A DNA stretch of 64,000 nt from CAIWHR01 sp963708855 (GCA_963708855.1 CAVPUM010000026.1:39116-103115); one strand, 5' to 3'. Positions 27,156 to 36,795 are shown, counted from the first letter of the stretch. Numbers and translations: made by a program. Notes: generated by a model from the sequence alone, not told the origin.

Positions 27156-27962
27156 TTAGTCGCCGCCGCTCGACATTCCTGTCACGGGAGCATCCAGGAT
27201 CCCCGCGATGGTTCCGTCGCCAATGAATCGGTGCAGCGCACCACCGAGGTCGAACGTCGCGTCCGCGTGCTGCGCCGCTGCGATCGCCGCGGCCAGATCC
27301 GAGCGCGCCGATAGCGCCGAAAGCCACGCGAACTCGCCGGCAGCAATGCGTTCGAGCGCGACGCCGGAAGGCTCGCGCCGGACCCGCAATCGGTCGGGCC
27401 CCACCTGGAAGTCCACCCACATTTCACCGTCGTGGCCGGGCTGGTTCACCTGCCATATGCGCAGCAGCGGAAAGGGTGATTCGATCAAACGGCACGATCC
27501 GTCCATCCTCATCCGAAGCGAAGGCAGCTCGTCGCCCGGGCACGCAGCAAGCGCTCTCAGCACCGATTCCGGATCCGTGTTCGAATCCGCCGCGCGGTTG
27601 GCTTCGTCGATCATCCACTCGAGGCGCGCGACATCGGGGAGATAGGGCAGACCGGACACCGGCTCGTACCCGCCGAGAAAATCGCCGAACGTGCCGCCAT
27701 ACTCGTTGAGATCGCCGGAGCGCGATGGATGCCTCGCGACGTAGGCGTCGGCGGAGGCATGGAAGAACGGCGCGCCGACGAGGCGGCACACCACGGGATA
27801 GGTCGCCCCAAGTGCGTTGCGGTAGTTCGTTGCGATCGTGCGGCGATAGATGTCCAGCCGATCGGCGGTCGTCGTACCGGCGAGGCGCAGGGCCGGCCGA
27901 CCGCCGTCGCCCGCTAGCAAGGCGTCGGCGAAGCGCCGCTGCAGCTCAGGAAGCGACGGCAT
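27156..27962 (-). CDS. bufC: BufC-like (DUF2063/HvfC family) RiPP maturation partner
   Basis: A 268-residue protein with the N-terminal DUF2063 domain: LPELQRRFADALL near the start, and DIYRRTIATNYRNALGATYP. The HvfC-type C-terminal part includes SPFPLLRIWQVNQ. Members bind the precursor peptide and act with the DUF692 enzyme during maturation. Its start overlaps the end of the DUF692 gene by 17 bases, so translation is coupled. Together with the DUF2282 peptide and DoxX genes this makes the four-gene bufferin set. Confidence 0.85.
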   Translation of the reverse strand: MPSLPELQRRFADALLAGDGGRPALRLAGTTTADRLDIYRRTIATNYRNALGATYPVVCRLVGAPFFHASADAYVARHPSRSGDLNEYGGTFGDFLGGYEPVSGLPYLPDVARLEWMIDEANRAADSNTDPESVLRALAACPGDELPSLRMRMDGSCRLIESPFPLLRIWQVNQPGHDGEMWVDFQVGPDRLRVRREPSGVALERIAAGEFAWLSALSARSDLAAAIAAAQHADATFDLGGALHRFIGDGTIAGILDAPVTGMSSGGD

Positions 27963-28785
27963 GGCCGTCGGCGAGGATGGCCTCGGCAGTCGCCGCCTCG
28001 GCTTCGAGCACCGCGAACTCTGGCAGGTCGACGTCCCACTCGATCAGCGTCGGCCGCGGGCCAATCCGGGCGATCGTTCGCTGGTAGAGTGCCCAGACTT
28101 CCGGCGCGACCCGCGCGGAGTGGGTATCGATGAGGCAGGGGCCAGTCGCGTCGAATCCCGCAAGGTGAATCTCCGCGACGGCCTCCCCGGGCATCGCCGC
28201 GAGATAGGCATCGGCATCTAACCCGTGGTTCACGGCGTTGACGTAGACATTGTTGACGTCAAGGAGCAGCTTGCAGCCGGCCCGCCGCACGACGGCGGCG
28301 ACGAACTCCCATTCGGGCATGGTCGAGTCGTCGAACGCGACGTACGCCGAGACATTTTCGACGGCGATCTGCCGCCCGAGATAATCCTGCACTTCTTCGA
28401 CGCGCGAGCACACGTGGGCCAGCGCCTCGCCGGTGAACGGAAGCGGCAGCAAATCGTTGAAGTGGAGGCCCGCAACACCGCTCCAGCAGAGATGCTCGGA
28501 CACGAGCGCGGGCTCGACGCGCGCGATCAGCATCGCAAGCTTGTCGAGGTGCGGGCGGGCGAGAGGGTCGGTGGATCCGAGCGAGAGCCCGACGCCATGA
28601 AGCGAGAGGGGATAGTCGGCGCGTATCCGGTCGAGCGCGAGCAGCGCGGGGCCGCCGCCGGCGAAATAGTTCTCGCTGTGGACCTCGAACCATGCCACCG
28701 GCGGTCGCTCGACCCTGACATGCGCGAGATGGGGCGAGCGCAAGCCAATGCCAGCGGCGACCGGAAGGCCATCGCGGGGCATCAT
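27946..28785 (-). CDS. bufB: BufB-like (DUF692/MNIO family) multinuclear iron oxidase
   Basis: TIM-barrel enzyme of the DUF692/MNIO family, which uses a di- or tri-iron centre to modify cysteines of peptide precursors (thiooxazole formation in bufferins, oxazolone/thioamide in methanobactins). The 279-residue protein shows the family metal-ligand segments WFEVHSENYF, LHGVGLSLG, SEHLCWSG, AVENVSAYV, LLLDVNNVYVN and EIHLAGF. The start is the first of two adjacent ATGs at 28780-28785. It lies 59 bases after the DUF2282 peptide gene and overlaps bufC. The enzyme is complete and no ligand residue is visibly lost. Confidence 0.9.
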   Translation of the reverse strand: MMPRDGLPVAAGIGLRSPHLAHVRVERPPVAWFEVHSENYFAGGGPALLALDRIRADYPLSLHGVGLSLGSTDPLARPHLDKLAMLIARVEPALVSEHLCWSGVAGLHFNDLLPLPFTGEALAHVCSRVEEVQDYLGRQIAVENVSAYVAFDDSTMPEWEFVAAVVRRAGCKLLLDVNNVYVNAVNHGLDADAYLAAMPGEAVAEIHLAGFDATGPCLIDTHSARVAPEVWALYQRTIARIGPRPTLIEWDVDLPEFAVLEAEAATAEAILADGHAVAS

Positions 28786-28844
28786 CGGCACCCGGGGGTC
28801 CCGGCCGCGCGATAGCCGCGCAGCCGGGGCGTTAGAACCGATGA

Positions 28845-29126
28845 TCAAGCCTTCGGCGGCGCCGACTTGCCGCCCATCTTGTCGCACGTGCCCTTCTCGA
28901 CGTATTTCCATTCGGTCGGGTCTTTGTCGACCTTGGCGCCCTGCGCCGCGCACGCATGCTTCGCCGTGCCGCAATCGTTCTGCCCGGCCTTGGCGATGCC
29001 GTAGCACTTTTCCTGCCCGGCCTTGGGCGTGACAGGCCCCGGGGGCGCCGCCGCAAGGGTCGACGCGGCGAAACCGAGAGCAATGACGCTGGCAATTGCC
29101 GCTTGAATCGTGGACTGATGGTTCAT
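28845..29126 (-). CDS. bufA1: Bufferin precursor peptide (DUF2282, BufA1-like)
   Basis: A 93-residue exported precursor peptide. Residues 1-27 form a signal peptide (hydrophobic core IASVIALGFAASTLA, cleavage near AAA-PPG). The mature part has four cysteines at 41, 52, 59 and 81 in the DUF2282 pattern: EKCYGIAKAGQNDC, HAC, and WKYVEKGTC. In studied members some of these cysteines are modified by BufB/BufC to bind copper; which ones here cannot be told. The start is fixed by an AGGAGA site (29131-29136 reversed), so I reject the ATG ten codons upstream. It heads the bufA-B-C-DoxX series. Confidence 0.9.
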   Translation of the reverse strand: MNHQSTIQAAIASVIALGFAASTLAAAPPGPVTPKAGQEKCYGIAKAGQNDCGTAKHACAAQGAKVDKDPTEWKYVEKGTCDKMGGKSAPPKA

Positions 29127-29205
29127 CGAGATCTCCTGGAAGAGGTGGGAAGACACGGCGGACGCATCGTCCGCCCGAGGTATGGTCGGCCGAGCGCATC
29201 AAACC

Positions 29206-30585
29206 TTACTGCAAGGGCTGAAGGCTGCCAAGGAGCGTGGGGATCAGCTCCGCCACCGTCGGATGAATGTGCACCGTCCTGCTGATCGCGGTGTAAGGCT
29301 GCCCGGCCGCCATCACGTCGATGATGCAGTGGATCGCCTCGTCGGCTTCGATGCCAAGCAAGGCGGCACCCAGGATCCTCTTAGTCTCGACGTCGACCAG
29401 CACTTGCATGAACCCCTGCGTTTCGGAGCGTTCGCGGGCGCGGCCCACGCGCGCCATCATCATCTTGCCCACCAGCGCCGGCCGTCCCGTAACGCGGACC
29501 TCGCGTTCGGTCATGCCTACGCGCGCGAGCGGCGGATCGGTGAACAGCGCATATACGGTGATGCGGTCCGAGACCCGGCGCCGATCGCCCTCGAGGAGGT
29601 TCGCGGCGACGATCTCGTAGTCGTTGTAGGCCGTGTGCGTGAAGGCGCCGCGGCCGTTGACGTCGCCCAGCGCCCAGATCCCCGGCGCGCTCGTGCGCAA
29701 CTCGTCGTCGACTTCGATGAAGCCGCGGGCATTGGTCGCCACCCCGGCTCGGTCGAGCCCCAGGTCGTGAGTGTTGGGATCCCGTCCCACGGCCAGGAGA
29801 ACGTGCGAGCCGGCGATTTCACGGGGTTCCTGCTCGCAGCTCACATGCACGCCGATGCCGCCGCCGCGCTTATCCATGCGCAGACACTGGGCGTTCAGCC
29901 GAAAGGCGATGCCTTCGCGTTCGAGCATCGTCTGGATTCCCGTGGAAACCTCGTGGTCCTCGCGGGCGACGATGCGCGGCGCCATCTCGACGACCGTGAC
30001 GCGGCTGCCGAAGCGCCGGTACATCTGCGCGAACTCGAGACCGATGTAGCTGCCGCCGACAACGATCAGGTGGTCGGGCAGGAAATCGATGTCCATCATG
30101 CCGGTACTGGTGAGATACGGCACGTCGGCGAGACCCTGCATCGTGGGAACGGTCGGGCGGCCGCCGGTGTTGATGAAGATTTCCGGGGCTTCGAGCAGCC
30201 GGTCGTTGACGCGGATAGTGCGCGGGCTCTCGAAGCGGCCATGGCCCTCGATGAGCGTGACGTTGGGTGCCTTCCTGATCCAGTTTGTCACGCCGTGATT
30301 CGACTGCGCGACGATCTCGTCCTTGCGGGCCTTGACGCGGGCCATGTCGATCCGAACCTCACCATTGATCATGACGCCGAAGTCCTGGCCGCGGCGCGCG
30401 ACGTGCGCGGCGCGGGCGCTTGCGATCAGGGTCTTCGTGGGAATGCAGCCGACATTCACACATGTGCCGCCGATGCGCTTTCGCTCGAGGATCGCCGTCT
30501 TGCGACCGGCGGCGGCGAGTCGCACGGCCAACGCCGGGCCGGCCTGGCCAGTGCCGATGACGATCGCGTCGAAGTGCTCGGTCAT
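29206..30585 (-). CDS. MerA-like FAD-dependent pyridine nucleotide-disulfide oxidoreductase
   Basis: Flavoprotein disulfide reductase of 459 residues. It has an N-terminal FAD motif (VIGTGQAGPALAVRL), the redox-active disulfide GGTCVNVGCIPTKT, an NAD(P) motif (IVVGGSYIGLEFA), a second FAD motif (GIWALGDVNG), and the C-terminal dimerisation domain with HIHPTVAEL. It lacks the N-terminal HMA domain and C-terminal Cys pair of true mercuric reductase, so it is MerA-like only. The bufferin peptide gene follows 79 bases downstream on the same strand, so it may lead that operon. A truncated copy of its N-terminus lies at 37605. Start ATG 30583-30585 has a GGAGG upstream. Confidence 0.85.
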   Translation of the reverse strand: MTEHFDAIVIGTGQAGPALAVRLAAAGRKTAILERKRIGGTCVNVGCIPTKTLIASARAAHVARRGQDFGVMINGEVRIDMARVKARKDEIVAQSNHGVTNWIRKAPNVTLIEGHGRFESPRTIRVNDRLLEAPEIFINTGGRPTVPTMQGLADVPYLTSTGMMDIDFLPDHLIVVGGSYIGLEFAQMYRRFGSRVTVVEMAPRIVAREDHEVSTGIQTMLEREGIAFRLNAQCLRMDKRGGGIGVHVSCEQEPREIAGSHVLLAVGRDPNTHDLGLDRAGVATNARGFIEVDDELRTSAPGIWALGDVNGRGAFTHTAYNDYEIVAANLLEGDRRRVSDRITVYALFTDPPLARVGMTEREVRVTGRPALVGKMMMARVGRARERSETQGFMQVLVDVETKRILGAALLGIEADEAIHCIIDVMAAGQPYTAISRTVHIHPTVAELIPTLLGSLQPLQ

Positions 30586-30623
30586 GCGTCCTCCCCCAAG
30601 GCGCGCGCTGCGCCGCGGTCCTG

Positions 30624-31804
30624 CTATGCCGCAGCTCGACTTCCGCGCTTGACGGGATCGTGGATCACGACGCCGTCCATTGGATCGACGGGCGCCGTCC
30701 ATGGCGCGCGCGCGACCATGCGCTTCGTATCCTGGTATCCCGCCAGCCAGCGAGCGCGGATGCCCGCCGGCGTGAAGTCAATGTCCTTCGTGTGATCCTC
30801 ACGGTCGAGCTTCGGGGCAACCAGCCGGGCGACGTGCATCGTGGTGCCACAGCCCCATGACGCCAGCTCCTTCGCTTTCGGCGAGTTGCGCGTCTTCGCG
30901 GGGAGCTCCTTCGACAGCTCGCGGATGATGTGGCGCAGGTGGTGGATCTGCTTCTGCCGGGCGATGTGGCTCGTCGCGCGGCTCGCGAACTGGATGTCCT
31001 TCGTGCGACCCATGACCTGCCACAGCGATTCCGGTTCCGGCCCTTCTGGGTTCCACATGTTGACAGTAAAGATCACCGAATCCAGGCGCGGCTTGTCGTC
31101 GAGCACCGCCTCGATCGGCGTGTTGGAGTAGATGCCGCCGTCCCAGTAAGGGTCGCCGTCGATGCGCACGGCGGGAAACGCCGGTGGTAAGGCGCCGGAA
31201 GCCAGGATGTGATCGATCCCCAGCGTCTCCTGGCGACTGTCGAAATAGCGCATCTCGCCGTTGCGCGCGTTGACGGCGCCGACGGTGAGGCGGATTTTGT
31301 GCTCGTCGCAGTGCTCGAGATCGATCAACTCGGACAGCGTTTCGCGCAGAGGCGCCGTCGTGTAATAGGCGGCTTGCTCGATGCCGAGCGCCGAATGCGA
31401 GCCCATCCATCCCGCCAGGTTCGGCGTAAAGAACGCGGGAATGCCGCGGGTCACGGTGGCGAGGTTGGCCGACACGTTGGACAGCCCGGTCCAGAACATG
31501 AGCGGGTCGTGCGCCGATCCTTGCTCGACGCGCGCCCAGAAGTCGCGCAACCGCGCCAGGCGGTTTTCCTTGGCGTTGCCCGGCGATCAGCGCGGCGTTG
31601 ATGGCGCCGATCGACGTGCCGATCACCCAGTCGGGCTCGATGCCGGCCTCGTGTAGAGCTTCGTACACACCCGACCTGGTACGCACCGAGCGCGCCGCCC
31701 CCCTGGAGCACGAGCACGACCTGCCCGGGGATGTCGCGCCTGGCGGAGGCGTGGGCCGAACCGTTGCCATTGGTCTTGCGGGAGTTCGTGCTCGTCTTTG
31801 CCAT
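30624..31804 (-). CDS. Patatin-like phospholipase with DUF3734 tail, two frameshifts
   Basis: Lipid acyl hydrolase of the patatin family. The oxyanion loop GGGALGAYQVG, nucleophile elbow GTSIG and catalytic Asp in YWDGGIYSNTP are all present. The C-terminal part (TKDIDFTPAGIRARWLAGY) is the DUF3734 domain. Two single-base insertions split the gene: an extra G near 31669-31671 and another near 31580, both in short G runs. Restored length is about 393 residues, as usual. The start is the ATG at 31802-31804 (MAKTSTNSRKTNG). The 3-hydroxybutyrate dehydrogenase gene lies directly upstream on the same strand, a pairing seen with polyhydroxybutyrate use. The insertions look like sequencing errors. 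Confidence 0.8.
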
Positions 31805-31876
31805 CGGGTCACCTCGTTGTCGCGCGCGTCCCGACCGCCGTGGAGCCAACGTCCACGGCGTCGGACCGGAATTGCG

Positions 31877-32659
31877 TTACTGTGCGGTCCAGCCGCCGTC
31901 GATCGGAATGATCGCTCCGGTGATCGAAGCGGCTTCGTCGCTCGCTAGAAAGGCGGTGAGCGCGGCCACTTCCGGAACTTGAACGAACTGCTTGGTCGGT
32001 TGCGCGTGCAGCAGCACGTCGTTGATCACCTGGGCTTCGGTGAGCCCGCGCGCCTTCGCCGTGTCGGGAATCTGCTTTTCCACCAGCGGGGTCCAGACGT
32101 AGCCCGGGCAGACCGCATTCATCGTGATGCCCTGCGTCGCGACTTCGAGCGCCACCGTCTTGGTAAGACCGGCGATGCCGTGCTTCGCGGCGACGTACGC
32201 CGACTTGTACGGGCTCGCGACCAGCGCGTGCGCGGACGCAATGTTGACGATCCGGCCCCATTTCCTGGCCTTCATCTTCGGCAGCGCGAGGCGGATGGTG
32301 TGAAACGAGGCGGTGAGGTTGATGGCAAGGATAGCGTTCCATTTCGCCACCGGAAACTCGTCGATGGGCGCGACGAACTGGATGCCGGCATTGTTGACCA
32401 GGATGTCGATCGCGCCGAAGGCCTCGATCGCGTTCCCCATCATGGATTCGATCGCGTCCTGCTGCGAGAGGTCAGCGCCGTCGTAGCGCACCTTGACGCC
32501 GTGCTCGGCCGCGAGCTTCGCCCGGAGCTTCTCGATCTCGACGGCGTCTCCGAAGCCGTTGAGGATGATGTTGGCGCCCTTTGCGGCGAGCACCGTGGCG
32601 ATCCCCAGTCCGATGCCGCTGGTCGAGCCGGTCACGAGCGCGGTCTTTCCCTTGAACAT
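31877..32659 (-). CDS. bdhA: 3-hydroxybutyrate dehydrogenase
   Basis: Short-chain dehydrogenase of 260 residues converting D-3-hydroxybutyrate to acetoacetate with NAD. It has GSTSGIG (residues 10-16), NNAG, the catalytic Ser-Tyr-Lys (ASAHALVASPYKSAYVAAKH), and the family-specific C-terminal IIPIDGGWTAQ. Residues QFVAPIDEFP and the KQFVQ segment fit BDH rather than acetoacetyl-CoA reductase. The patatin-like gene follows 72 bases downstream. Divergent from the NDH-2-like gene. Confidence 0.9.
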   Translation of the reverse strand: MFKGKTALVTGSTSGIGLGIATVLAAKGANIILNGFGDAVEIEKLRAKLAAEHGVKVRYDGADLSQQDAIESMMGNAIEAFGAIDILVNNAGIQFVAPIDEFPVAKWNAILAINLTASFHTIRLALPKMKARKWGRIVNIASAHALVASPYKSAYVAAKHGIAGLTKTVALEVATQGITMNAVCPGYVWTPLVEKQIPDTAKARGLTEAQVINDVLLHAQPTKQFVQVPEVAALTAFLASDEAASITGAIIPIDGGWTAQ

Positions 32660-32923
32660 TTGAGGTCTCCGTAAACGGTGAGCAAAGGTGCCGGGGGGAG
32701 AGCCACGCCGAAGCCGAGCACGGGTTGGCCGGGAGGTGAAACCGCCGGTTCCGTTCGTGAGGGCGTGGCGCCCCCGATCGAGGCCTTAGTCACGCTTGGA
32801 CTTCAAATCCTTACCGAGTCGATGATGTAAGCGTCTGCCGGGCATTCCGACGAACGGGGACACGGGTTCGCGGCCGCCGCGACCCGCGTCGGTCGAACCA
32901 ATCTGCACAGGGGGACGTCGTCC

Positions 32924-34261
32924 ATGGACCAGGCCAACACAATCGTCATCGTCGGTGGCGGCTTCGCCGGAACCACGCTGGCGCGTACGCTCGACCGCAG
33001 GCTGCCGCGGGGTTATCACCTCGTGCTCGTCAGCGAGGAGAGCTACACGACATTCAATCCGATGCTGCCTGAGGCCGTCGGCGCCTCGATTTTCCCGGAG
33101 CAGGTGGTCGCTCCCATTCGGCAGATGCTCGGGCGGACGCGATTCATCATGGGCCGAGTGAGCGCGATCCATCCGCACCGCAGGACGTTGACGGCGTCGA
33201 CCTTAGCTGGCGAGCTCACGCTTCCTTACTTGCATCTCGTGCTGGCTTTCGGCAACCGTGCACGACTCGACTTGATCCCCGGGCTCGCCGAGAACGCTCT
33301 GCCGCTCAAGACGATTGGCGACGCAATGCACATCCGCAACATGGTGCTGCGCCGCGTCGCGCAGATCGAGCTCGAGACCGATCCGGCGGTCCGCCGCCGG
33401 TTGGGTCACTTTGTGGTCATCGGCGGCGGCTTCTCCGGCGTTGAAACGGCAGGGGAGCTCGCCGACTGCCTCAAGGGAATCCGGCGCTACTACCCGCGAG
33501 TGGCGAAGGACGAGCTCAAGGTGACGCTGCTGCAGGACCAGCCGCGCCTGCTGCTCGAGCTTTCCGAACGGCTCGGGGTCGCCGCGCACCGCTCACTCGC
33601 GGCCCGCGGTGTCGACGTGCGCACCAGCACGCGCGCGACCTGTGTCGGCCCGCGCGCGGTCGCACTGGCCGGCGGCGAAATGCTGCACGCCGCGACGACG
33701 ATCTGCACGATCGGCACGCGGCCCAACGCGCTCGTCGGGCGGATGACGATTCCCGTCGAGCGCGGCCGCATCGTCGTCAACCCTGACTTTTCGGTGCGCG
33801 ACACGGACGGCCTGTGGGCGATCGGCGACTGCGCGCTTGTGACGAATGCGCGCAACGGCAGGTTCGCGCCACAGACGGCGCAGTTCGCCGTGCGCGAGGC
33901 CCGTCATCTGGCCGCGAATCTCCTGGCTGTCCTGCGGGGCGCGCCGACCCGGGCTTTCGACTACCAGGCGCGCGGCTCGATGGCCGCGATCGGCCACAAG
34001 AAAGGTGTCGCCGACATCTTCGGCATTCCACTGTGGGGCCTGCCGGCGTGGCTGCTATGGCGCGCGTACTACCTATCACAGATGCCGACGCTCGGCCGGA
34101 AGGTGCGGATCTTCGTCGAATGGACATGGGGCATGTTCTTCCCGACCGACATCACTCATCTGCGCTTCACCCGGAGTCACGAGCTCGACGAGGCCGGGGA
34201 ACGCGAGGCGCCGGCAGAGTCCGCACCGGCGACACGGCCCGCGGAACTCAGGGTTGCCTGA
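32924..34261 (+). CDS. NAD(P)/FAD-dependent oxidoreductase, NDH-2-like
   Basis: Flavoprotein of 445 residues related to type II NADH dehydrogenase. The N-terminal FAD motif IVGGGFAGTTLA is followed by the NADH-binding motif VVIGGGFSGVETAGEL, the second FAD segment GLWAIGDCAL, and a C-terminal amphipathic tail (LLWRAYYLSQMPTLGRKVRI) that would anchor it to the membrane. It would pass electrons from NADH to quinone without pumping. A GGGGA site lies upstream. A carbonic anhydrase gene follows after 53 bases on the same strand. Confidence 0.87.
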   Translation: MDQANTIVIVGGGFAGTTLARTLDRRLPRGYHLVLVSEESYTTFNPMLPEAVGASIFPEQVVAPIRQMLGRTRFIMGRVSAIHPHRRTLTASTLAGELTLPYLHLVLAFGNRARLDLIPGLAENALPLKTIGDAMHIRNMVLRRVAQIELETDPAVRRRLGHFVVIGGGFSGVETAGELADCLKGIRRYYPRVAKDELKVTLLQDQPRLLLELSERLGVAAHRSLAARGVDVRTSTRATCVGPRAVALAGGEMLHAATTICTIGTRPNALVGRMTIPVERGRIVVNPDFSVRDTDGLWAIGDCALVTNARNGRFAPQTAQFAVREARHLAANLLAVLRGAPTRAFDYQARGSMAAIGHKKGVADIFGIPLWGLPAWLLWRAYYLSQMPTLGRKVRIFVEWTWGMFFPTDITHLRFTRSHELDEAGEREAPAESAPATRPAELRVA

Positions 34262-34314
34262 GGGCATACCGGCACCATCCCGCCTTCGATATCGATCTTT
34301 CAGGAGATTCGATC

Positions 34315-34998
34315 ATGATGATCGCGCGCATTGAAGAACTGCTGCAGAACAACGAGGCGTTCGTCGCGGAACAACTGCGCCAGGACGCGAACTACTTCGA
34401 CAAGCTGGCGGATGGGCAGCATCCGGAATTCCTCTGGATTGGCTGCTCGGACAGCCGCGTGCCGCCGGACCGGATCACGGGTACCACGCCCGGACACATG
34501 TTCGTGCATCGCAATATCGCCAACCTGGTCGTGCAGACGGACATGAATCTGCTGTCGGTGCTGCAATACGCGGTCGAGGTGCTCAAGGTGGATCACGTAA
34601 TCGTGTGCGGCCACTACGGCTGCGGCGGCGTGAAGGCCGCGATGGGCGCAGCGCGTCACGGCCTGATCGATAACTGGCTGCGCACGCTGAAGGACACCCA
34701 GGACTACTACTGGCAGCAGTTGGCACCGCTCGACGAGGCGACGCGATTGCAGCGCATGGTGGAGCTCAACGTGATCGAGCAGGTCTACAACCTCGGCAAG
34801 ACGAGCATTGTCCAGAAGTCGTGGGCCAAATCGGGCAAGCCGTATGTGCACGGCTGGGTGTTTGACCTCAACACGGGCTACATCCGTCCGCAGACCGCGA
34901 TGATCAACAGCGATGCGGCCATCCGCCAGATCTGCAAGTTCAGCAATCGCATCGCAGTAGCCGACGTCACCGAGGGTCGCGCGGTCGCGGCCGCCTGA
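34315..34998 (+). CDS. can: Beta-class carbonic anhydrase
   Basis: Zinc enzyme interconverting CO2 and bicarbonate in the cytoplasm. The 227-residue protein has zinc ligands Cys44, with the catalytic Asp46-Arg48 pair in GCSDSRVP, and His and Cys in VCGHYGCGG. It belongs to the plant/E. coli-like beta family, with the conserved HRNIANLV and LNVIEQV segments. An AGGAG site at 34301-34305 precedes it, and I use the first ATG of a double ATG. It follows the NDH-2-like gene and probably shares its transcript. Confidence 0.93.
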   Translation: MMIARIEELLQNNEAFVAEQLRQDANYFDKLADGQHPEFLWIGCSDSRVPPDRITGTTPGHMFVHRNIANLVVQTDMNLLSVLQYAVEVLKVDHVIVCGHYGCGGVKAAMGAARHGLIDNWLRTLKDTQDYYWQQLAPLDEATRLQRMVELNVIEQVYNLGKTSIVQKSWAKSGKPYVHGWVFDLNTGYIRPQTAMINSDAAIRQICKFSNRIAVADVTEGRAVAAA

Positions 34999-35162
34999 CC
35001 GTGCATCCGACCGTAAGCAAATGCCCGCGCGTTCGACTATTTTGCAGGCGATGTCGTTTCCGGTTCAGCGGCGCGATTCGCCCCAGTCATCCAGCGAATC
35101 CGATGCTCTGATTGTGCAACGCTCGAAACCTCTCACCGCCCAACCACTGAAGGAGAACTGTC

Positions 35163-35660
35163 ATGCTGATGTCGAAACAGAGCCGCGCTCGTGCGACCCG
35201 GTCCATTCTCGTTGCAAGCCTGTTGTCGCTCGCGGTCGCCGCACCGGCGTTCGCCGGGGAATGCCCGAACGGCAAGTCCGGCAGCAATCCGCTTCCCGGC
35301 GCCGCCACTGCACCGGTGGGCGTAACCGAAATGGAGTTGGCTTCGATCGATCTCTCCAAGGAAAACGTCAAGCTGTCCGAGCGCCGGCTGCGCTACCGCC
35401 ACATGGAGATCCAGCCGGGCGGCATCGTGCCCCTTCATTCGCATGCCGACCGTCCGGCGTTGATCATGGTCAACCAGGGTCAGATTTTCGAGTACAGCAG
35501 CAAGTGCACGGTTCCGATCGTGCACAAGGCCGGCGAAATCGCGCGCGAATCGAACGGTCTCATGCACTGGTGGAAAAATGAAGGCAACGTCGTCGTCGTG
35601 CTTACGATCGCGGACATCGTCAACGACAAGAAGCCCGATTCGATGATGCCGATGATGTAA
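35163..35660 (+). CDS. Exported cupin-domain protein
   Basis: A 165-residue periplasmic protein. Residues 1-31 are a signal peptide (LVASLLSLAVAAPAFA). A single cupin barrel follows with metal-binding histidines in PGGIVPLHSHADRPALIMV and a second motif near NGLMHWWKNEG. It would bind a metal or small ligand; the reaction, if any, is unknown. A GGAGAA site precedes it. It lies between the carbonic anhydrase and YeeE/YedE genes. Confidence 0.82.
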   Translation: MLMSKQSRARATRSILVASLLSLAVAAPAFAGECPNGKSGSNPLPGAATAPVGVTEMELASIDLSKENVKLSERRLRYRHMEIQPGGIVPLHSHADRPALIMVNQGQIFEYSSKCTVPIVHKAGEIARESNGLMHWWKNEGNVVVVLTIADIVNDKKPDSMMPMM

Positions 35661-35780
35661 CCGGCGATCGTCGCCAGCGACGATTCCGCAGTTCGACCTT
35701 GGGCCGTCGTTCCCGCGCATGCGGGGACGACGGAACCGTCCCGGGCCCCGCGCCCCGCCCTTTCCGCCGCGAGTGTCCCC

Positions 35781-36795
35781 GTGCAAATCGTGTTGACGAG
35801 TGCCGCATTCCTCATCGCCGCGGTGTGCGCGGGCCTGATGGGCTACGCGATCCAGCGCGGCGCGACGTGCACCGTGGCCGCAGTCGACGAAGTCGTGAGC
35901 AAGCGGCGTTTCAATCGTCTGGGTGCGATGGTCGAGGCGTCGATCTGGGTCGCCGGCGGGCTTGTACTCGCTGAGACATTCCACCTGTTGGGGCAAATGC
36001 CGTCGGGCTACCCTCTGAGCTATTTGACCGTCGTGGGAGGCGTACTTCTGGGACTCGGCGCGTACATCAATCGAGCTTGCGTGTTCGGTGCGATCGCGCG
36101 CTTCGGTTCAGGCGAGTGGGCCTACATCGCCACACCGATTGGAATCTACGTGGGGAGCCTAATTGTCGCGTACGGTTTCTCGCCGCCTGCGCGCGCAGCG
36201 TTGCCCGACAGCTCGCCCGTGCTAGTGGTCGCGCTCTGGTTTGCCTTGCCGTTCTTGGCTTTCCTGCTTTGGCGGCTCATCCGGCCTTTGTTTGCGTTGC
36301 TGTCCGAGGGATCCCACGAACCCGTCTTCTCGCGCCTTCGCAGCGAATTTACAACCCGCGTGTGGACACCGCACGCCGCAACCACGGTGATCGGGATCAC
36401 TTTCTTCTTCATGTTCCTGCTGGTCGGAGCCTGGGACTACACGGCGTGTGCTGGCCGCACTCGCCCGCGGGATGTCATCCAGTCTGTTGCCGAAGATACT
36501 GCTCCTGGTTGCGTTGTTCTCGGGCGCCGCATTGGGCGGCTACACTGCGGGCCGTTTCCGCAGCATCCGCGTGTCACCGCAGCAGGTGCTGAAATGTTTC
36601 ACCGGCGGTGTGCTGATGGGATGGGGCGGCTTGCTCGTCCCCGGGCATAACGACGGACTGATCCTGATTGGAATGCCGTTGCTGTGGCCCTATGCATGGG
36701 TGGCGTTTCTGACGATGTGCCTCTCGATCGGTGTGGCATTGCTAATCGAACGGACCGCAACCGGGCCCGCCGCACAGGAGAGTTCGACAGGTTGA
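35781..36795 (+). CDS. YeeE/YedE-family (TsuA-like) membrane transporter, frameshifted
   Basis: Inner-membrane protein of the YeeE/YedE family, linked to thiosulfate or other sulfur-compound uptake. It has about nine hydrophobic segments. Family motifs are YAIQRGATCTVAAVDE, YINRACVFGAIARFGSGEW and, in the second half, GGVLMGWGGLLVPGHNDGL. The first half ends in the frame WDYTACAGR and the second half continues in another frame from about 36448 (VLAALARGMSSSLLPK). One extra base near 36444-36449 explains the break. Restored length is about 338 residues. The conserved cysteines of the transport path are present. Confidence 0.8.

Noticed and set aside
29127..29156. An earlier ATG for the bufferin precursor, ten codons upstream
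   Set aside because: The AGGAGA ribosome site lies between the two ATGs and the signal peptide begins at the later one.
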